This document shows positions 26,872 through 36,340 of a stretch of 44,178 nt of DNA, one piece after another (positions within the stretch are counted from its first letter, which is position 1; each line of letters starts with the position of its first letter). The notes under the pieces are model-generated. The model did no database searches and had not been told where the DNA came from. It was given only the letters and a program-made list of their open reading frames with translations. The DNA is from a virus, in the IMG/VR virus record IMGVR_UViG_3300035670_000422, positions 1 to 44,178 of that record. One strand, given 5' to 3'. Made by a program: the position numbers and the translations under genes.

Positions 26872-27425
26872 GCTGGCCAACCCTCTTCAAGCATTTCAGC
26901 GGTGATCAAGCCAGCGTCGACCGCCTCCAGCAGCTCCGCCTCGCGATTGAAGCAGGCCTGGACGAATGCCCGCACCCGTGAGGCCAAGCCAATTACCTGC
27001 TCGCCCGTCAGATCAACGAAGCCAGTCGCGGCCTTCCACTTGATGTGGTACGCCGGATCGAGCGATGCGGCAAAGGCCGCACCCGTCAGCAGTGCTTGGC
27101 TGTCACGCTCGGTATTGACCTGCACGCCTTCAACGGTGGTGCCGCCGGTTTCTACCTGCCAGCGGCGGGCGGCGATCTTGTCTGTCCACTGCTCATCCGT
27201 CAGATCAGCTAAGACCCATCCCCGGAAATAGCGGCCGTCTTCTTCGCGCACTTCGCCAGGGATGAAGTCACCCGATGGTTGTGGGTCGATCTCGAGCAAG
27301 GCCCAGCCGCTACCTTCCAAACTCTCTGTGCTAGGGGGCTCGGGCGGCGCCCAGCCTGGAAGTCTCGCTTTAACTTCTGCAAGAGTTAATGATGCGAGTG
27401 TTTCAGTGTTTACAAGTATGGTCAT
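26868..27425 (-). CDS. DUF4376-type tail fibre accessory protein
   Basis: The 185-aa product has an N-terminal strand and linker (TLAEVKARLPGWAPPEPP), a Trp-rich middle (GRYFRGWVLADLTDEQW) and a C-terminal DUF4376-like domain. That domain runs RRWQVETGGTTVEGVQVNTE, RDSQALLTGAAFAASLDPAY, ASRVRAFVQACFNREAELLE. Such proteins follow tail fibre or adhesin genes and are thought to be assembly chaperones or fibre parts. It overlaps the adhesin stop by four bases. Confidence 0.7.
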   Translation of the reverse strand: MTILVNTETLASLTLAEVKARLPGWAPPEPPSTESLEGSGWALLEIDPQPSGDFIPGEVREEDGRYFRGWVLADLTDEQWTDKIAARRWQVETGGTTVEGVQVNTERDSQALLTGAAFAASLDPAYHIKWKAATGFVDLTGEQVIGLASRVRAFVQACFNREAELLEAVDAGLITAEMLEEGWPA

Positions 27426-28954
27426 TTCAATTCACCTCGCATTAGAAATCCATTGTTTCCCACAACCAGGAACACTCCGAATCCATCACCGACAACCCGG
27501 CCTAACGTTTGATTTTGGCCTGACGTGTTGTTAGCTAAAGTCGGCTGATTTACCCAAGTTAGAGAATTATCAAAAGATTGAAGCAGCTTGCTGCCACCCG
27601 AGAGGAAAATTCGAGAAGGACCAATGGATAAGTATGTGTGATCGGTAGGACCAACTGAAGGCCCAGCAGTGAATTCGGAAGAGGCAAGGGCCGCTGTGTA
27701 AATCACGAAGTCCGCTGGTTTTATCGCAATAAACAGCGGCGGGGAGCCGAGCACATCCGAGTAACCTGTTTGCGCAACTGCCCTGGCCCAAGTGATCCCG
27801 TTATCCGCACTCCTTTGCGCGTTTCCTGAATTGGAAACTGCCCACCATACTCCGCCTGCGTATGCGACGGAGATCAGCGGGTTATTCGATGACGTATATA
27901 GCGAACTCGCTTTTTTCCAGCTGGCGCCGTTGTCGTCACTAAAAGCTATTCCCTCTGCGGTCGCCGTGGATGTGTATCCGCAGATCATTATACGAGAGCC
28001 ACTATATCCGATGCAGAACGCGCTTACTGTTGCAACCTCGATCCACGTAATTCCCCCATCCAGCGAGCGCATCACTACACTGTCTCGAGTGCTCGCAACG
28101 AATACCCCGTTTGCGCAAACGATCCCGGTCACTCGCCGGGTAGTAGACCTCGTGACTTTTGTGAAGGTTTTCCCGTTGTCAGTGCTGCGGTAGTGGAAGG
28201 CATCGGACACGCCTGAGAAAACAAGCCAAATTCCATTGCCGTTGTTTGCCACTGCTGGCGGGATTTGGGCCATGCTAGTGTCAAGAAATGGAACAAGCTG
28301 CCAACTGATCTCGCCGGAAATTTCAAAACCTGTGCGCATCGAAGGGAATTGCCGCTCCGCCCCCGACCAAATTATGTAGACAGCCCCCGCGCCGCCCGCG
28401 CCGCCAGGGCCAGGGCTTGTACCGCCCCCCCCGCCCCCCCCGCCGCCGCCTGGGAATGAGCCAGTGGCGCCGGCGCCGCCGACACTATTGACTCCGCCGC
28501 CGCCGCCGCCGCTTACCCCTGGCGCAGTGGTATCGGGGTTAGTGATAGATGTGGCGGGCCCACTGTTGCCGCCCCCGCCGCCAACATTGGTGCCTACGCT
28601 GGTCGAGCTTCCGCCGGTGCCGCCGGTGCCGCCTCTAAGACCCGCGGTGCCGCCCGCTTTCCCGGATACTATCGAGCCGAAAATCGCATCAGTTGCATTG
28701 ATTGTTACCTGAATAGACTGACCTGGCGTCACGGCGACATTATTGGCAAACCGGACAGGTCCGCCGAGCCCGCCGAGCCCGCCAGGAGCGTCTAACCCCT
28801 GGCCGCCCTGGCTCCCCTTAGCGCCAGGATCAAAAGCCGCGACCGAGATCGACGTAACGCCCGCTGGGACGACCCACGTTTGCGTTGTGGTGAGTAGCTC
28901 TTGACCGGCCACCTGTTGCTCTTGCGCAGACAGGAGCATCTTTTTAACTGTCAT
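27422..28954 (-). CDS. tail adhesin: glycine-rich domain plus Asp-box beta-propeller
   Basis: This is the probable receptor-binding protein. Of 510 residues, about 1-40 are a docking part. Residues 50-195 are very rich in Gly with runs of up to ten Gly, resembling the polyglycine-II sandwiches of phage S16-type adhesins. Residues 200-510 hold five Asp-box motifs (STDNGKTF 257, SLDGGITW 297, SDDNGASW 339, SADNGITW 382, SFDNSLTW 460), the mark of sialidase-like beta-propellers. I see no catalytic set, so binding rather than cleavage is likely. The C-terminal half is more AT-rich than nearby genes, suggesting exchange. Confidence 0.75.
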   Translation of the reverse strand: MTVKKMLLSAQEQQVAGQELLTTTQTWVVPAGVTSISVAAFDPGAKGSQGGQGLDAPGGLGGLGGPVRFANNVAVTPGQSIQVTINATDAIFGSIVSGKAGGTAGLRGGTGGTGGSSTSVGTNVGGGGGNSGPATSITNPDTTAPGVSGGGGGGVNSVGGAGATGSFPGGGGGGGGGGTSPGPGGAGGAGAVYIIWSGAERQFPSMRTGFEISGEISWQLVPFLDTSMAQIPPAVANNGNGIWLVFSGVSDAFHYRSTDNGKTFTKVTRSTTRRVTGIVCANGVFVASTRDSVVMRSLDGGITWIEVATVSAFCIGYSGSRIMICGYTSTATAEGIAFSDDNGASWKKASSLYTSSNNPLISVAYAGGVWWAVSNSGNAQRSADNGITWARAVAQTGYSDVLGSPPLFIAIKPADFVIYTAALASSEFTAGPSVGPTDHTYLSIGPSRIFLSGGSKLLQSFDNSLTWVNQPTLANNTSGQNQTLGRVVGDGFGVFLVVGNNGFLMRGELK

Positions 28955-29652
28955 GTCCCCGATCCTTTTCGTCCGAAAACTTGTGAGCCCTCGAAGGTCA
29001 ATGTGTATTCGATGGTCTTGTTGGCAGTCGGCGGGCTGGGTACAGCGCCACCGGATGAGATCCAGATGATCCCTGCAGGCCAGGTCAGGCTGTATGCGGT
29101 TGCGCCCTGGCTTACACGGATCACCAGCACCAGCGTTTCGGTTGCCGAAAGAGTCGGAAGCCCGGTAACGCTCAGCGTGGTATTGCCGGTCAGCGTCAGG
29201 TTGAAGAACCCAGTGGTACCGGCATTCAAGACATAGGCGCCAGTGGCGTTAGCCTTCAGCAGCGGCTCGATGTATAGCGCCTTGATCTGCGACTGAAACG
29301 ACACTCCTGATTCGTTCGGCAGAACGGCAAGCGCTCTACGGCCGTTGCCTATCAAGCTTGGCAAACCAATTGCCGATCCTGCTGCCGCTGCTGCGGACTG
29401 AGCAGCGATTCTCGACACGTCGGCGGCGGCAGCGCTATTAGTGGCAGACGTGGCGGCCTGCGAAGCGGTAGTGGCATAGCCTTCAGCCGCATTAACCTGC
29501 GTGGCGACCCAGCCAAAGGTGGCGTTCAGCTCCACCACCATGCTCGCTTGAGCAGTGAGCGAGGCGCCGGCCTTGGCGTCAAAAACGGCCTCTGCATCAG
29601 TGGGCAGTGGTGCAGGTGGTAGAGGTGTAAGTGTCGGCGCTGTGACTGCCAT
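28951..29652 (-). CDS. tail fibre-type protein, 233 aa
   Basis: The product has a Pro-rich N-terminus (TLTPLPPAPLP), an Ala-rich helix (GYATTASQAATSATNSAAAA, to about residue 100) that may trimerise, and a beta-rich C-terminal domain (TGFFNLTLTGNTTLSVTGLP, ATAYSLTWPAGIIWISSGGA) seen in many tail fibre or tail-tip proteins. It overlaps both neighbours by one to four bases and links the 29652 protein to the adhesin. Confidence 0.65.
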   Translation of the reverse strand: MAVTAPTLTPLPPAPLPTDAEAVFDAKAGASLTAQASMVVELNATFGWVATQVNAAEGYATTASQAATSATNSAAAADVSRIAAQSAAAAAGSAIGLPSLIGNGRRALAVLPNESGVSFQSQIKALYIEPLLKANATGAYVLNAGTTGFFNLTLTGNTTLSVTGLPTLSATETLVLVIRVSQGATAYSLTWPAGIIWISSGGAVPSPPTANKTIEYTLTFEGSQVFGRKGSGT

Positions 29653-30563
29653 TACATGAGGCTCCTTACTTCAAGGGAATATTCGGCCAGGGCGACGTTT
29701 GGATTTATCAGCGCCAGGCGGTCGAACCTGCCAACGGTGATTGACCAGTCCACGGACTCGCTCCCGATATAGAGGGCTGCGGTATCCGAAAGCGGCTCAA
29801 GCGTTCTGAGTGCGGTTGATACTTGGTTGGCATACATGGCGATATCGAAGTCAACGACCCGACGCTTGCCACGCGGGATGATCGTCACGCCGCCGAAGGC
29901 ATCTTCCTTGATGCTCGAATAGCTCTCGATGCTGACACCTGACCCAAAGCGCGCCCACCCGATATCCTTGGACATGCCAATGACCATCATGCCGATGCGC
30001 GCCGTACCACCTGGCGCGCTGGCAATGACCTGGATGTCCGCATTGTTGAATGGCGGCAAATCGAACTGAGCGACGTTGTCCTTCGTCGTGAACTGGCCGA
30101 AGTAGTACCGATACCAACTGCCCCCGGCCTTGCTCGACATGGCAAATGTCTTGTCATAAACGACATTGCCGGCAACGGTCATTTTGATCTGAACGCTAGA
30201 CGCCCTGACCCCGACCAGGCCGATTGAGTTGATCCGCACAGCAGGCCGGATCGTCACGTCGATGCTTTCGGGGTTTGAGGTGAACGTGCCAATAGTCCAG
30301 GTGTTGCCAGCGCGCTTGTTGAACATCTTCCAGCGATTGGTGGGGCTGACGACCATCCAGGTCGGCACCGCCTTCGCAATGCCGTCGAGGGGGCTATCGG
30401 TGGTCGTCGTCGCGAGCACTTCATAGATCATGTGCTGCGCGGCGATGATCGTCCTTATCCCTTGTGCGTACGTCCCTGCTACCCACTCGGGATAATCCGC
30501 CTCCGGCACGTTGTTGCTGATTATCTTTGCGGGGGTTATTTCGACTGGCGGAACTACCTTCAT
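29652..30563 (-). CDS. distal tail protein, 303 aa
   Basis: The product is almost all beta structure: WVAGTYAQGIRTIIAAQHMI, VVSPTNRWKMFNKRAGN, IDVTIRPAVRINSIGLVGVR, SSVQIKMTVAGNVVYDKTFA. The front resembles the jelly-roll carbohydrate-binding folds of distal tail parts. It lies between the tape measure and the fibre genes, where distal tail and hub proteins are encoded. I infer a tail-tip role from position and composition. Confidence 0.6.
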   Translation of the reverse strand: MKVVPPVEITPAKIISNNVPEADYPEWVAGTYAQGIRTIIAAQHMIYEVLATTTTDSPLDGIAKAVPTWMVVSPTNRWKMFNKRAGNTWTIGTFTSNPESIDVTIRPAVRINSIGLVGVRASSVQIKMTVAGNVVYDKTFAMSSKAGGSWYRYYFGQFTTKDNVAQFDLPPFNNADIQVIASAPGGTARIGMMVIGMSKDIGWARFGSGVSIESYSSIKEDAFGGVTIIPRGKRRVVDFDIAMYANQVSTALRTLEPLSDTAALYIGSESVDWSITVGRFDRLALINPNVALAEYSLEVRSLM

Positions 30564-33500
30564 GCTGCCTCCTGCATTTCATTCTGGCGACGAACGCCGG
30601 AAGCGGTCTGTTCGCTGTACTTGGTGATCATGTAGAGGTAGTTCTGCAGGGCGTTGATGGCGTCGATAACACCCTGTTCATTGCGAGACACGGCCATAGA
30701 CGCTGCCGACTTCGTGGAACCGACATAGCTGGAGCCTGCGACATCTGCGGACGAACTGGTCCCAACGAGACGAATCGCGCCACCACCAGCAAACGCCGGC
30801 AACTGCCCAGCGTTCATCTGATCAAGCATTCCGGTGCCGTAGGTGCGAACAGCGTCAGCCGTTAGCACGTATTCACCATTGGAAAGGCGAGCGATGATGC
30901 TGTCGCTGGTTCCGGTTCCCGGGCCAGAAATCAGCCCACCCGTGGCATAACCTGGCGCAATGACCGCCTGACCTTTCTCTCGCGCCGCATTGGCGATGGC
31001 TTGAGCCAACTGGTTATAGCTGATCGCCCCACTGGCCAACTGGCCTTCCCAGTAAGCTTTGCCACCCGCATCAGCCTCACGCCCCAGCAGCGACTGGTAG
31101 ACCGACTCGACGAGCGTGCCGTTGTTGGTTGGGGTGCCGGCTGTGGCTTTGCCGGCAATCGCGCCGAGTGCGGCCACGACCGAGGCGTTCATGGCATTGA
31201 TCGCTGCCGTGACGCCCATCACCGAGGCATCTACGCCGTTCAGCGCATCCATCTGCGCCTGGGCGAAGGCCAACTGCGAATCGAACTGAGCCATCTGAGC
31301 GTCATACGCCGCCTTGGCTAGCTCGATTTGCGTCTCCAACCCTTTCAGCGACTTCTCGGCAGTGGTGAGCTGCTTGCCATTGATGCCGTTCAGTTCGGCG
31401 ACGACGTTAGCCGTGCGCCCCTGGTCCCGGGCGAAGTCCTCCATGGAGCCGTACAGGTCAGTGTTGTTGTTGCTGACCGTATCCAGCGCATCGCTCAAAC
31501 CCGTGAAGCCCGACAGCGAACCACCGGAACGTGCCGTGGCCAGCGCGCTTTGCAGCGTGGCTTGTGCCTGGGCGCGCAGCATCTTCACGGCGTCATCCGA
31601 GTCGCCGCGCAGAGCCTTGAGTGCTGCACCCAGATCGTTGCCGACCGAAGTCAGGCCGCTGACGCTTTCTGTCGCGGTGCTGACCATGTCATTGAGTGAG
31701 GTGACACGCGCGTTATAAGCCTCGGTCGTCGCCTTCTGTTGGGCAGAGATTGCACGCTGCAGGGCGCTTTGAGCGTTGCCCGCTACACCGATCAGTTGCT
31801 CGGACATCGCTTGCACGGCGGCTGCGGCTGCGTCCGCGCGCTGCTCAAGGATCGAATAGGCTTGAGCCGCATTCCCGGACAGGCTGGTAAGCGTGACGTA
31901 CATCTGCCGACCCGACTCGGTTGTCCGATCCAGCGCTTCGACCATGTCCCGATACGCCTCACGTGTACCCGGCAGCTTCACGCCCATCGCTTCGAACTGC
32001 TTGTTCACTGTCGACAGCGCGTAGTCGGCTTTTTCCGTGTCCGTGTAGAAGTTCTCGAAAAAGGAACTTTCTCCGGCTTTCAGGGCTTCCAGCCCGCCCG
32101 CCATGGAAATCAATTGCTCCGCCATGAATCCCGTGCTGACCGACACGTCGTACAGCTTCAGACCCAGCATGTCGAATGAGTCGTTGACGCTGTACAGGTC
32201 GTTGACGAACGTGGTCAGCGTCTCGAAGTTGTAATTCTCCAGGCCGGAGTTGGTCGCTGCATTGATCGCCGAAACGGCCGAGTCACCCAAGCCAGAAAAC
32301 CACTTGTCCAGCTCCTCCTGGATCGCTTCAGGCGTCTTGCCCTGCGTGCTGATCTTGGTGGCCGCCACGTTCAGGCCATCGAATACCGACTCGCTGAGCT
32401 GAACGCCGAGTGCCGAAAACAGCCCCATGGAATTGAGCAGCTTGTCGTTATAGGCGGCGCCGAGCGCGCTTTCAGTCTCTGCGTCGAGATCGCTATATCG
32501 CGTACGTTTCTTGCTGCTGGAAAACAAGCCACCTTTTTTCTTCTGGTAAATGTACTGCTGCGGATCGAACTCGCCATTTTCGACGCCGAGCGAGATGCCG
32601 CCGTCCTTGGTCTCCCACGCGCCCCCGAACAGCTTCTTGCCCACTGCGCCCCATACCGCCTGGTGCAAGGTCGAGCCGCTGATGATTGCAGCGAGCTTGC
32701 CACCCACCAGCTTGCTGTTGATGCCGTCAGTGATCTCGAAGGCCTTCGACTGAAGGGTCTGCGGAATCATCGAGGCCTTACCCAGCGCAGTGCTGCCGCC
32801 ACTGGCAAACATCTCGCTCGCGTCCGGGCGCACCCCGGCGTCGTATAGCTTGCCGGACTGGTACATGCCCATGATGACTGCCAGTGGCCACATGGCGGCG
32901 GCACTGCTCATGGCGGCACTGATCTGCCCACCGAGCGAAGCTGCCGTAGCTGCCGCTCCCGCTTCTGCTGCCGCGTATGTTGCCGCCGTGGTTGTGGCCA
33001 CCCCTGTGGTGAACTGCGCACCGATGGCCGTTGCGCCCTCCGTGACTGCGCCCGAAAGCACAGCGCTCGTAACACCTTGCGCGCCAATGGTGGCCGCCGT
33101 CTGCGCTGCAGTCGCGCCCGTGAATGTCGATACCAGACTGCTAAAGCCATTCGACAAGGTGCTGCCGATGTTGGAAAGCATGTTGCCGTAGTAGCTGGCA
33201 CCGCCAGAGAGCGCGCCACTGACGCCGCCCGATGCGTAGCCAGAAGCCACGGACGAGCCAACCCCAGTGATGGTATTCCAAGCGGATAGCAGGTTTTGAC
33301 CGAGACCGGCCAGGCCACTGAACAGGCCGCCACCTCCCGAACCGTTCGAGGACGAACCGCTGAAAAGCGAGGCAATACCTCCCCCGCCACCAGCCCCAGC
33401 ACCACCACCGAACAGCGAGTTCAGCAGCGGCGTGACCACCTGGGTCTTGATGATTATCCGTGCGATGTCCGCAATGATCGAGTCAGCAAGATCCTTGAAT

Positions 33501-35674
33501 GACAGCTTCCCACCGGTTACGAAATCAACCAGCGAGTCTTCCATCCCGCGGAATGCGTTATCGAACAGGTCGTAGGTCTGACCGGCAATGTCACCGGCCT
33601 CGTAGACGTAGTCCTGCCAGGCAGCGTTCGCGCCGTTGGTCCAGTCGGATTGGGCTTTTTCGAGTTGGTCGTAGTAATCCTCTTGCATGCGCAGGCGTTG
33701 GCCGAGCGCATCCTCAAGCATCCCTGTTTCTTTGTCGTACAGCTCCTTGCTCAGGTCGCCGGAGTTGAACTGGGCCTGCAGCTTGTCCATGTCCTTCTGA
33801 TAGTCCTGACGGATTTTCAGATCATCCTGAAGACGTTTGCGGCCTTCCTGGCCCAGCCCAATACCTGCGAGCTGGTTCGACAGGCCTTGCTGAGACAGGG
33901 CCAGCTTGTCGTTGATGGATTCAGTGAAGGTGAGGAGCTTGGCCGCTTCGGCATTGGCGATCTTGCGGAGTTCGTTTTCCTTTTCGAGCGCAGCGTTCTG
34001 CTTCTGCTGTGCAATGTTCAGCTCTCCCATCGCAAGGATTTGCTTTTGCGCCGTGGTCAGAGACCCCTTCTCTTTGAGCTGGGCAATCTGCTGCTCAAGT
34101 TCAAGCAGTTTTTTCGCCTCAGACCCCAAGGTTTTGGCTCCGACTGCCTGCTCGTCGATCAGCGCGCCTTGCTGAACAAGAACTGCATACTGCTGCCTGG
34201 CGTTGTCGAGCATCTTCTGCCCGGCGTTCTCCTGGTATGCCTTGTTCGCGTCCCTGGTGGCTGCCGCTGCATCCTTGTTGGCCTTGGTCTGGGCGTTGGT
34301 TGCGTACGCCACAGAAAGGATTGCGGCCTTCTCCGCCTCGGTCAGCTTTGTGTGTTCGGCGATGAACCGGTTTGCCTCCTTCACCGCGTCGTTGTTGTCT
34401 TGCAGTTTGGCAAGGGCCTTGCTCTGCGAATCGACATAACCCTTCGCTGCTGCAGACAGACCACCAATAGCGGCTTCGCCTTTCGGAAGCTGGGCGCCGA
34501 GGTCGTCTGCACCTTTCTTTAATAGTCCGATTGATGCGCGAGTATCAGTTACCTTTTTGTTGAGTCCGGCGATTTCCGCGTCGATCTCTTCGCGGTTGTA
34601 GAATTTGAAGTTGAACAGGACGCTGTCTTTGGCATCGCCAGGATTCAGCTTGGAGCGCGCTGCTGTAAGCTCGCGAATCCTTGAAATAGTGACTGCAATG
34701 TCGTTGTTGAAGCCCGCAACGCTCTGCTTGTCCTCCCGAAAGAAGTCCAGGAATTCGCCGGAGTTGAAGCCGTCGAGGGCTCTCGACACGCTCAGTACGG
34801 AGTTCGCGAATGTATTGCTCGCTCCAGTCGCCTGATCGAGCTTGCCAATGGTAGATGTCAGGGAGTTGGCAAAGGCTGTCATAGCCTGGCTTGCCGTAAC
34901 CTGCATGGTCGCGGCCAGCTTATCGACTGCATCCTTTTGGCCGGACAGCGCGCCGATAACCTTTTCGGCAGTGAGCTGGCCCTCAGCGCCCATGGCGCGG
35001 AGCTGACCTATCGTTACGCCGAGTCCGCGGGCGATGGTCTGTGCCAAGGCCGGGGTTTGTTCGAGGATAGAGTTGAGCTCTTCGCCGCGAAGGGTGCCAG
35101 ATGCCAACGCCTGCCCGAACTGGACCAACGCTGCGTCAGCCGATGCGGCCGATGCCCCGCTCATTGCTACCGACTTGGTTACCGTCTCGGTGATCTTGGC
35201 AACCTCAGCCATCGAGATGCCGAGCGCCTTGCCGTTCTGCGCAATCCGCTGGTAGACGGATGCGGTGACCTCAAGCGATTGCCGGGAGTTCTGCGCCGCA
35301 CGGAATACATCATCCTGTGCGCGGGCGAGCTGCGCAGAGCCCTCAGTAACGAGGCGCAAGCGGTTCGTGAGGTCGGCATACTGCTGCGAAGCCTGGGCAA
35401 TCTTCTGCACGCTGAACGCTGCGGCCAAAGCCCCGCCAAGACCTACAGCAGCGCTGCTGAGCATCTTGAATTGACGCTCTGCAACGCTGAGCTGTGGAGT
35501 TGTGGACTTGGCGTTGTCACCCACCTTCCCGATTGACTCGGCGGCCGCGCTCATGGCGCCTGGGGTTTTCAATCCTTCCGCTTCAAGCTTTTGGAGTGCC
35601 TGGCGCGTTTCGTTGACCCGTTGCTCGGCACTCCGGCTATCTACCTCAAGAACCAGGCGGGATGTTTGGGTCAT
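30560..35674 (-). CDS. tail tape measure protein
   Basis: It sets tail length and is ejected with the DNA. The 1704-aa product has an N-terminal tape-measure domain (SRSAEQRVNETRQALQKLEA, YADLTNRLRLVTEGSAQLAR, ASVYQRIAQNGKALGISMAE, LRGEELNSILEQTPALAQTI), long coiled coils, and hydrophobic Gly/Ser/Ala segments about 780-980. Near the C-terminus is a DUF4214-like stretch (VYQSLLGREADAGGKAYWEG) followed by the TMP ending GTGTSDSIIARLSNGEYVLT. At about 0.15 nm per residue the tail would be roughly 250 nm. The largest gene in the window, it starts directly behind a terminator/RBS linker. Confidence 0.92.
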   Translation of the reverse strand: MTQTSRLVLEVDSRSAEQRVNETRQALQKLEAEGLKTPGAMSAAAESIGKVGDNAKSTTPQLSVAERQFKMLSSAAVGLGGALAAAFSVQKIAQASQQYADLTNRLRLVTEGSAQLARAQDDVFRAAQNSRQSLEVTASVYQRIAQNGKALGISMAEVAKITETVTKSVAMSGASAASADAALVQFGQALASGTLRGEELNSILEQTPALAQTIARGLGVTIGQLRAMGAEGQLTAEKVIGALSGQKDAVDKLAATMQVTASQAMTAFANSLTSTIGKLDQATGASNTFANSVLSVSRALDGFNSGEFLDFFREDKQSVAGFNNDIAVTISRIRELTAARSKLNPGDAKDSVLFNFKFYNREEIDAEIAGLNKKVTDTRASIGLLKKGADDLGAQLPKGEAAIGGLSAAAKGYVDSQSKALAKLQDNNDAVKEANRFIAEHTKLTEAEKAAILSVAYATNAQTKANKDAAAATRDANKAYQENAGQKMLDNARQQYAVLVQQGALIDEQAVGAKTLGSEAKKLLELEQQIAQLKEKGSLTTAQKQILAMGELNIAQQKQNAALEKENELRKIANAEAAKLLTFTESINDKLALSQQGLSNQLAGIGLGQEGRKRLQDDLKIRQDYQKDMDKLQAQFNSGDLSKELYDKETGMLEDALGQRLRMQEDYYDQLEKAQSDWTNGANAAWQDYVYEAGDIAGQTYDLFDNAFRGMEDSLVDFVTGGKLSFKDLADSIIADIARIIIKTQVVTPLLNSLFGGGAGAGGGGGIASLFSGSSSNGSGGGGLFSGLAGLGQNLLSAWNTITGVGSSVASGYASGGVSGALSGGASYYGNMLSNIGSTLSNGFSSLVSTFTGATAAQTAATIGAQGVTSAVLSGAVTEGATAIGAQFTTGVATTTAATYAAAEAGAAATAASLGGQISAAMSSAAAMWPLAVIMGMYQSGKLYDAGVRPDASEMFASGGSTALGKASMIPQTLQSKAFEITDGINSKLVGGKLAAIISGSTLHQAVWGAVGKKLFGGAWETKDGGISLGVENGEFDPQQYIYQKKKGGLFSSSKKRTRYSDLDAETESALGAAYNDKLLNSMGLFSALGVQLSESVFDGLNVAATKISTQGKTPEAIQEELDKWFSGLGDSAVSAINAATNSGLENYNFETLTTFVNDLYSVNDSFDMLGLKLYDVSVSTGFMAEQLISMAGGLEALKAGESSFFENFYTDTEKADYALSTVNKQFEAMGVKLPGTREAYRDMVEALDRTTESGRQMYVTLTSLSGNAAQAYSILEQRADAAAAAVQAMSEQLIGVAGNAQSALQRAISAQQKATTEAYNARVTSLNDMVSTATESVSGLTSVGNDLGAALKALRGDSDDAVKMLRAQAQATLQSALATARSGGSLSGFTGLSDALDTVSNNNTDLYGSMEDFARDQGRTANVVAELNGINGKQLTTAEKSLKGLETQIELAKAAYDAQMAQFDSQLAFAQAQMDALNGVDASVMGVTAAINAMNASVVAALGAIAGKATAGTPTNNGTLVESVYQSLLGREADAGGKAYWEGQLASGAISYNQLAQAIANAAREKGQAVIAPGYATGGLISGPGTGTSDSIIARLSNGEYVLTADAVRTYGTGMLDQMNAGQLPAFAGGGAIRLVGTSSSADVAGSSYVGSTKSAASMAVSRNEQGVIDAINALQNYLYMITKYSEQTASGVRRQNEMQEAA

Positions 35675-35689
35675 ACTTTTCTCCAGGCG

Positions 35690-35714
35690 AAAAAAAACCG
35701 GCTCATGGCCGGTT
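35690..35714 (-). terminator. terminator directly upstream of the tape measure gene
   Basis: AACCGGC and GCCGGTT form a 7-bp stem with a 5-base loop, followed by TTTTTTTT and CGCCTGGAGAAAAG on the minus strand, which supplies the tape measure ribosome site. It is nearly identical in layout to the linker before the endolysin. Confidence 0.8.
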
Positions 35715-35731
35715 TCGGTAAATTCGTCCTG

Positions 35732-36028
35732 CTATTCAGTGATGGCAGGCAGGTCTGTTTGGCAGTGCTTGCATTTCAGTGCTTCCCGCTGCACAAGCTC
35801 GGCGCAGGATGGGCATTTGCGATATCGCGACGAGACACCGAACTTCCTGGCGATGTCCTGGCTTTTAGCGTCATCAAATCCGGTCTCAGGGAGAAACCAG
35901 AGAATCGCCAAAGCTATGAACGAAAGGAGGAAGCCAAGCAGGAACCAACCCACAAAGCTGCGCCCTTTCTGTTTTGCGTAATAGCCAGAAAGAGCGGCAA
36001 TCACAAGCCAGAGGATCAGATATTCCAT
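35732..36028 (-). CDS. small membrane protein with zinc ribbon, moron candidate, 98 aa
   Basis: The product has two membrane segments (MEYLILWLVIAALSGYYA and SFVGWFLLGFLLSFIALAIL), a short acidic linker and a C-terminal zinc ribbon CPSCAELVQREALKCKHC. It interrupts the usual chaperone-tape measure order and has AAAGGAG before ATG 36028, with a hairpin upstream (36070-36099) and a terminator downstream (35690..35714). These marks and the membrane topology suggest a moron, perhaps in superinfection exclusion. The role is inferred; I found no convincing own promoter. Confidence 0.65.
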   Translation of the reverse strand: MEYLILWLVIAALSGYYAKQKGRSFVGWFLLGFLLSFIALAILWFLPETGFDDAKSQDIARKFGVSSRYRKCPSCAELVQREALKCKHCQTDLPAITE

Positions 36029-36069
36029 TCACATACTCCTTTTAGATGGCGGCAATTTAACACCATCAA

Positions 36070-36099
36070 GGGGCGACACCAAAGACCGGCTGTCACCCC
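36070..36099 (-). terminator. hairpin after the tail chaperone genes
   Basis: GGGGTGACA and TGTCGCCCC pair over 9 bp with one G-U, with a 12-base loop, at the stop of the 36099 gene. The downstream T-run is poor (CTTGATGG), so it is a weak terminator or a processing/stability hairpin. Confidence 0.4.
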
Positions 36100-36338
36100 T
36101 ATTCTTCCTTGTCGCTCAGCACGATGTAATCCAGCGCGAACATCACCTCATCGACCTCATGCCGGGGCATCGGTGACGGATGCGCATCAAGCCAGTCGCT
36201 GATCTCCCTGGCTGATAAGGGCATGGGATGTGCCCCATTCATGGTCGCCAAGACTCGCCGCCCTCGGCACACGTTTCTGAACGTGTTCAGCATGTACGCC
36301 GTAATCGCATCGGTGGGCGGCTCATCAGGCACGGCCAT
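36099..36338 (-). CDS. second tail assembly chaperone frame, 79 codons from ATG
   Basis: The product from ATG 36338 is MAVPDEPPTDAITAYMLNTF, then CRGRRVLATMNGAHPMPLSA, REISDWLDAHPSPMPRHEVD and an acidic end. It lies where lambda gpT is encoded, just before the tape measure (apart from the 98-aa gene). The ATG has no ribosome site, and the frame is open upstream for about 40 codons in the -1 frame relative to the first chaperone. The real product may therefore be a fusion made by -1 frameshifting, as for lambda gpGT. I saw no perfect slippery heptamer. Confidence 0.6.
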   Translation of the reverse strand: MAVPDEPPTDAITAYMLNTFRNVCRGRRVLATMNGAHPMPLSAREISDWLDAHPSPMPRHEVDEVMFALDYIVLSDKEE

Positions 36339-36340
36339 TT

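Noticed and set aside
28380-28820. GC-rich imperfect repeats resembling a repeat array
   Set aside because: They are the codons of the glycine-rich adhesin region (GGN runs), irregular in spacing and without spacers; not CRISPR.
36034-36069. TTGATG-17-TCTAAA as promoter of the 98-aa membrane gene
   Set aside because: The implied start site would fall downstream of the gene's own ribosome site, so the transcript could not be translated normally.
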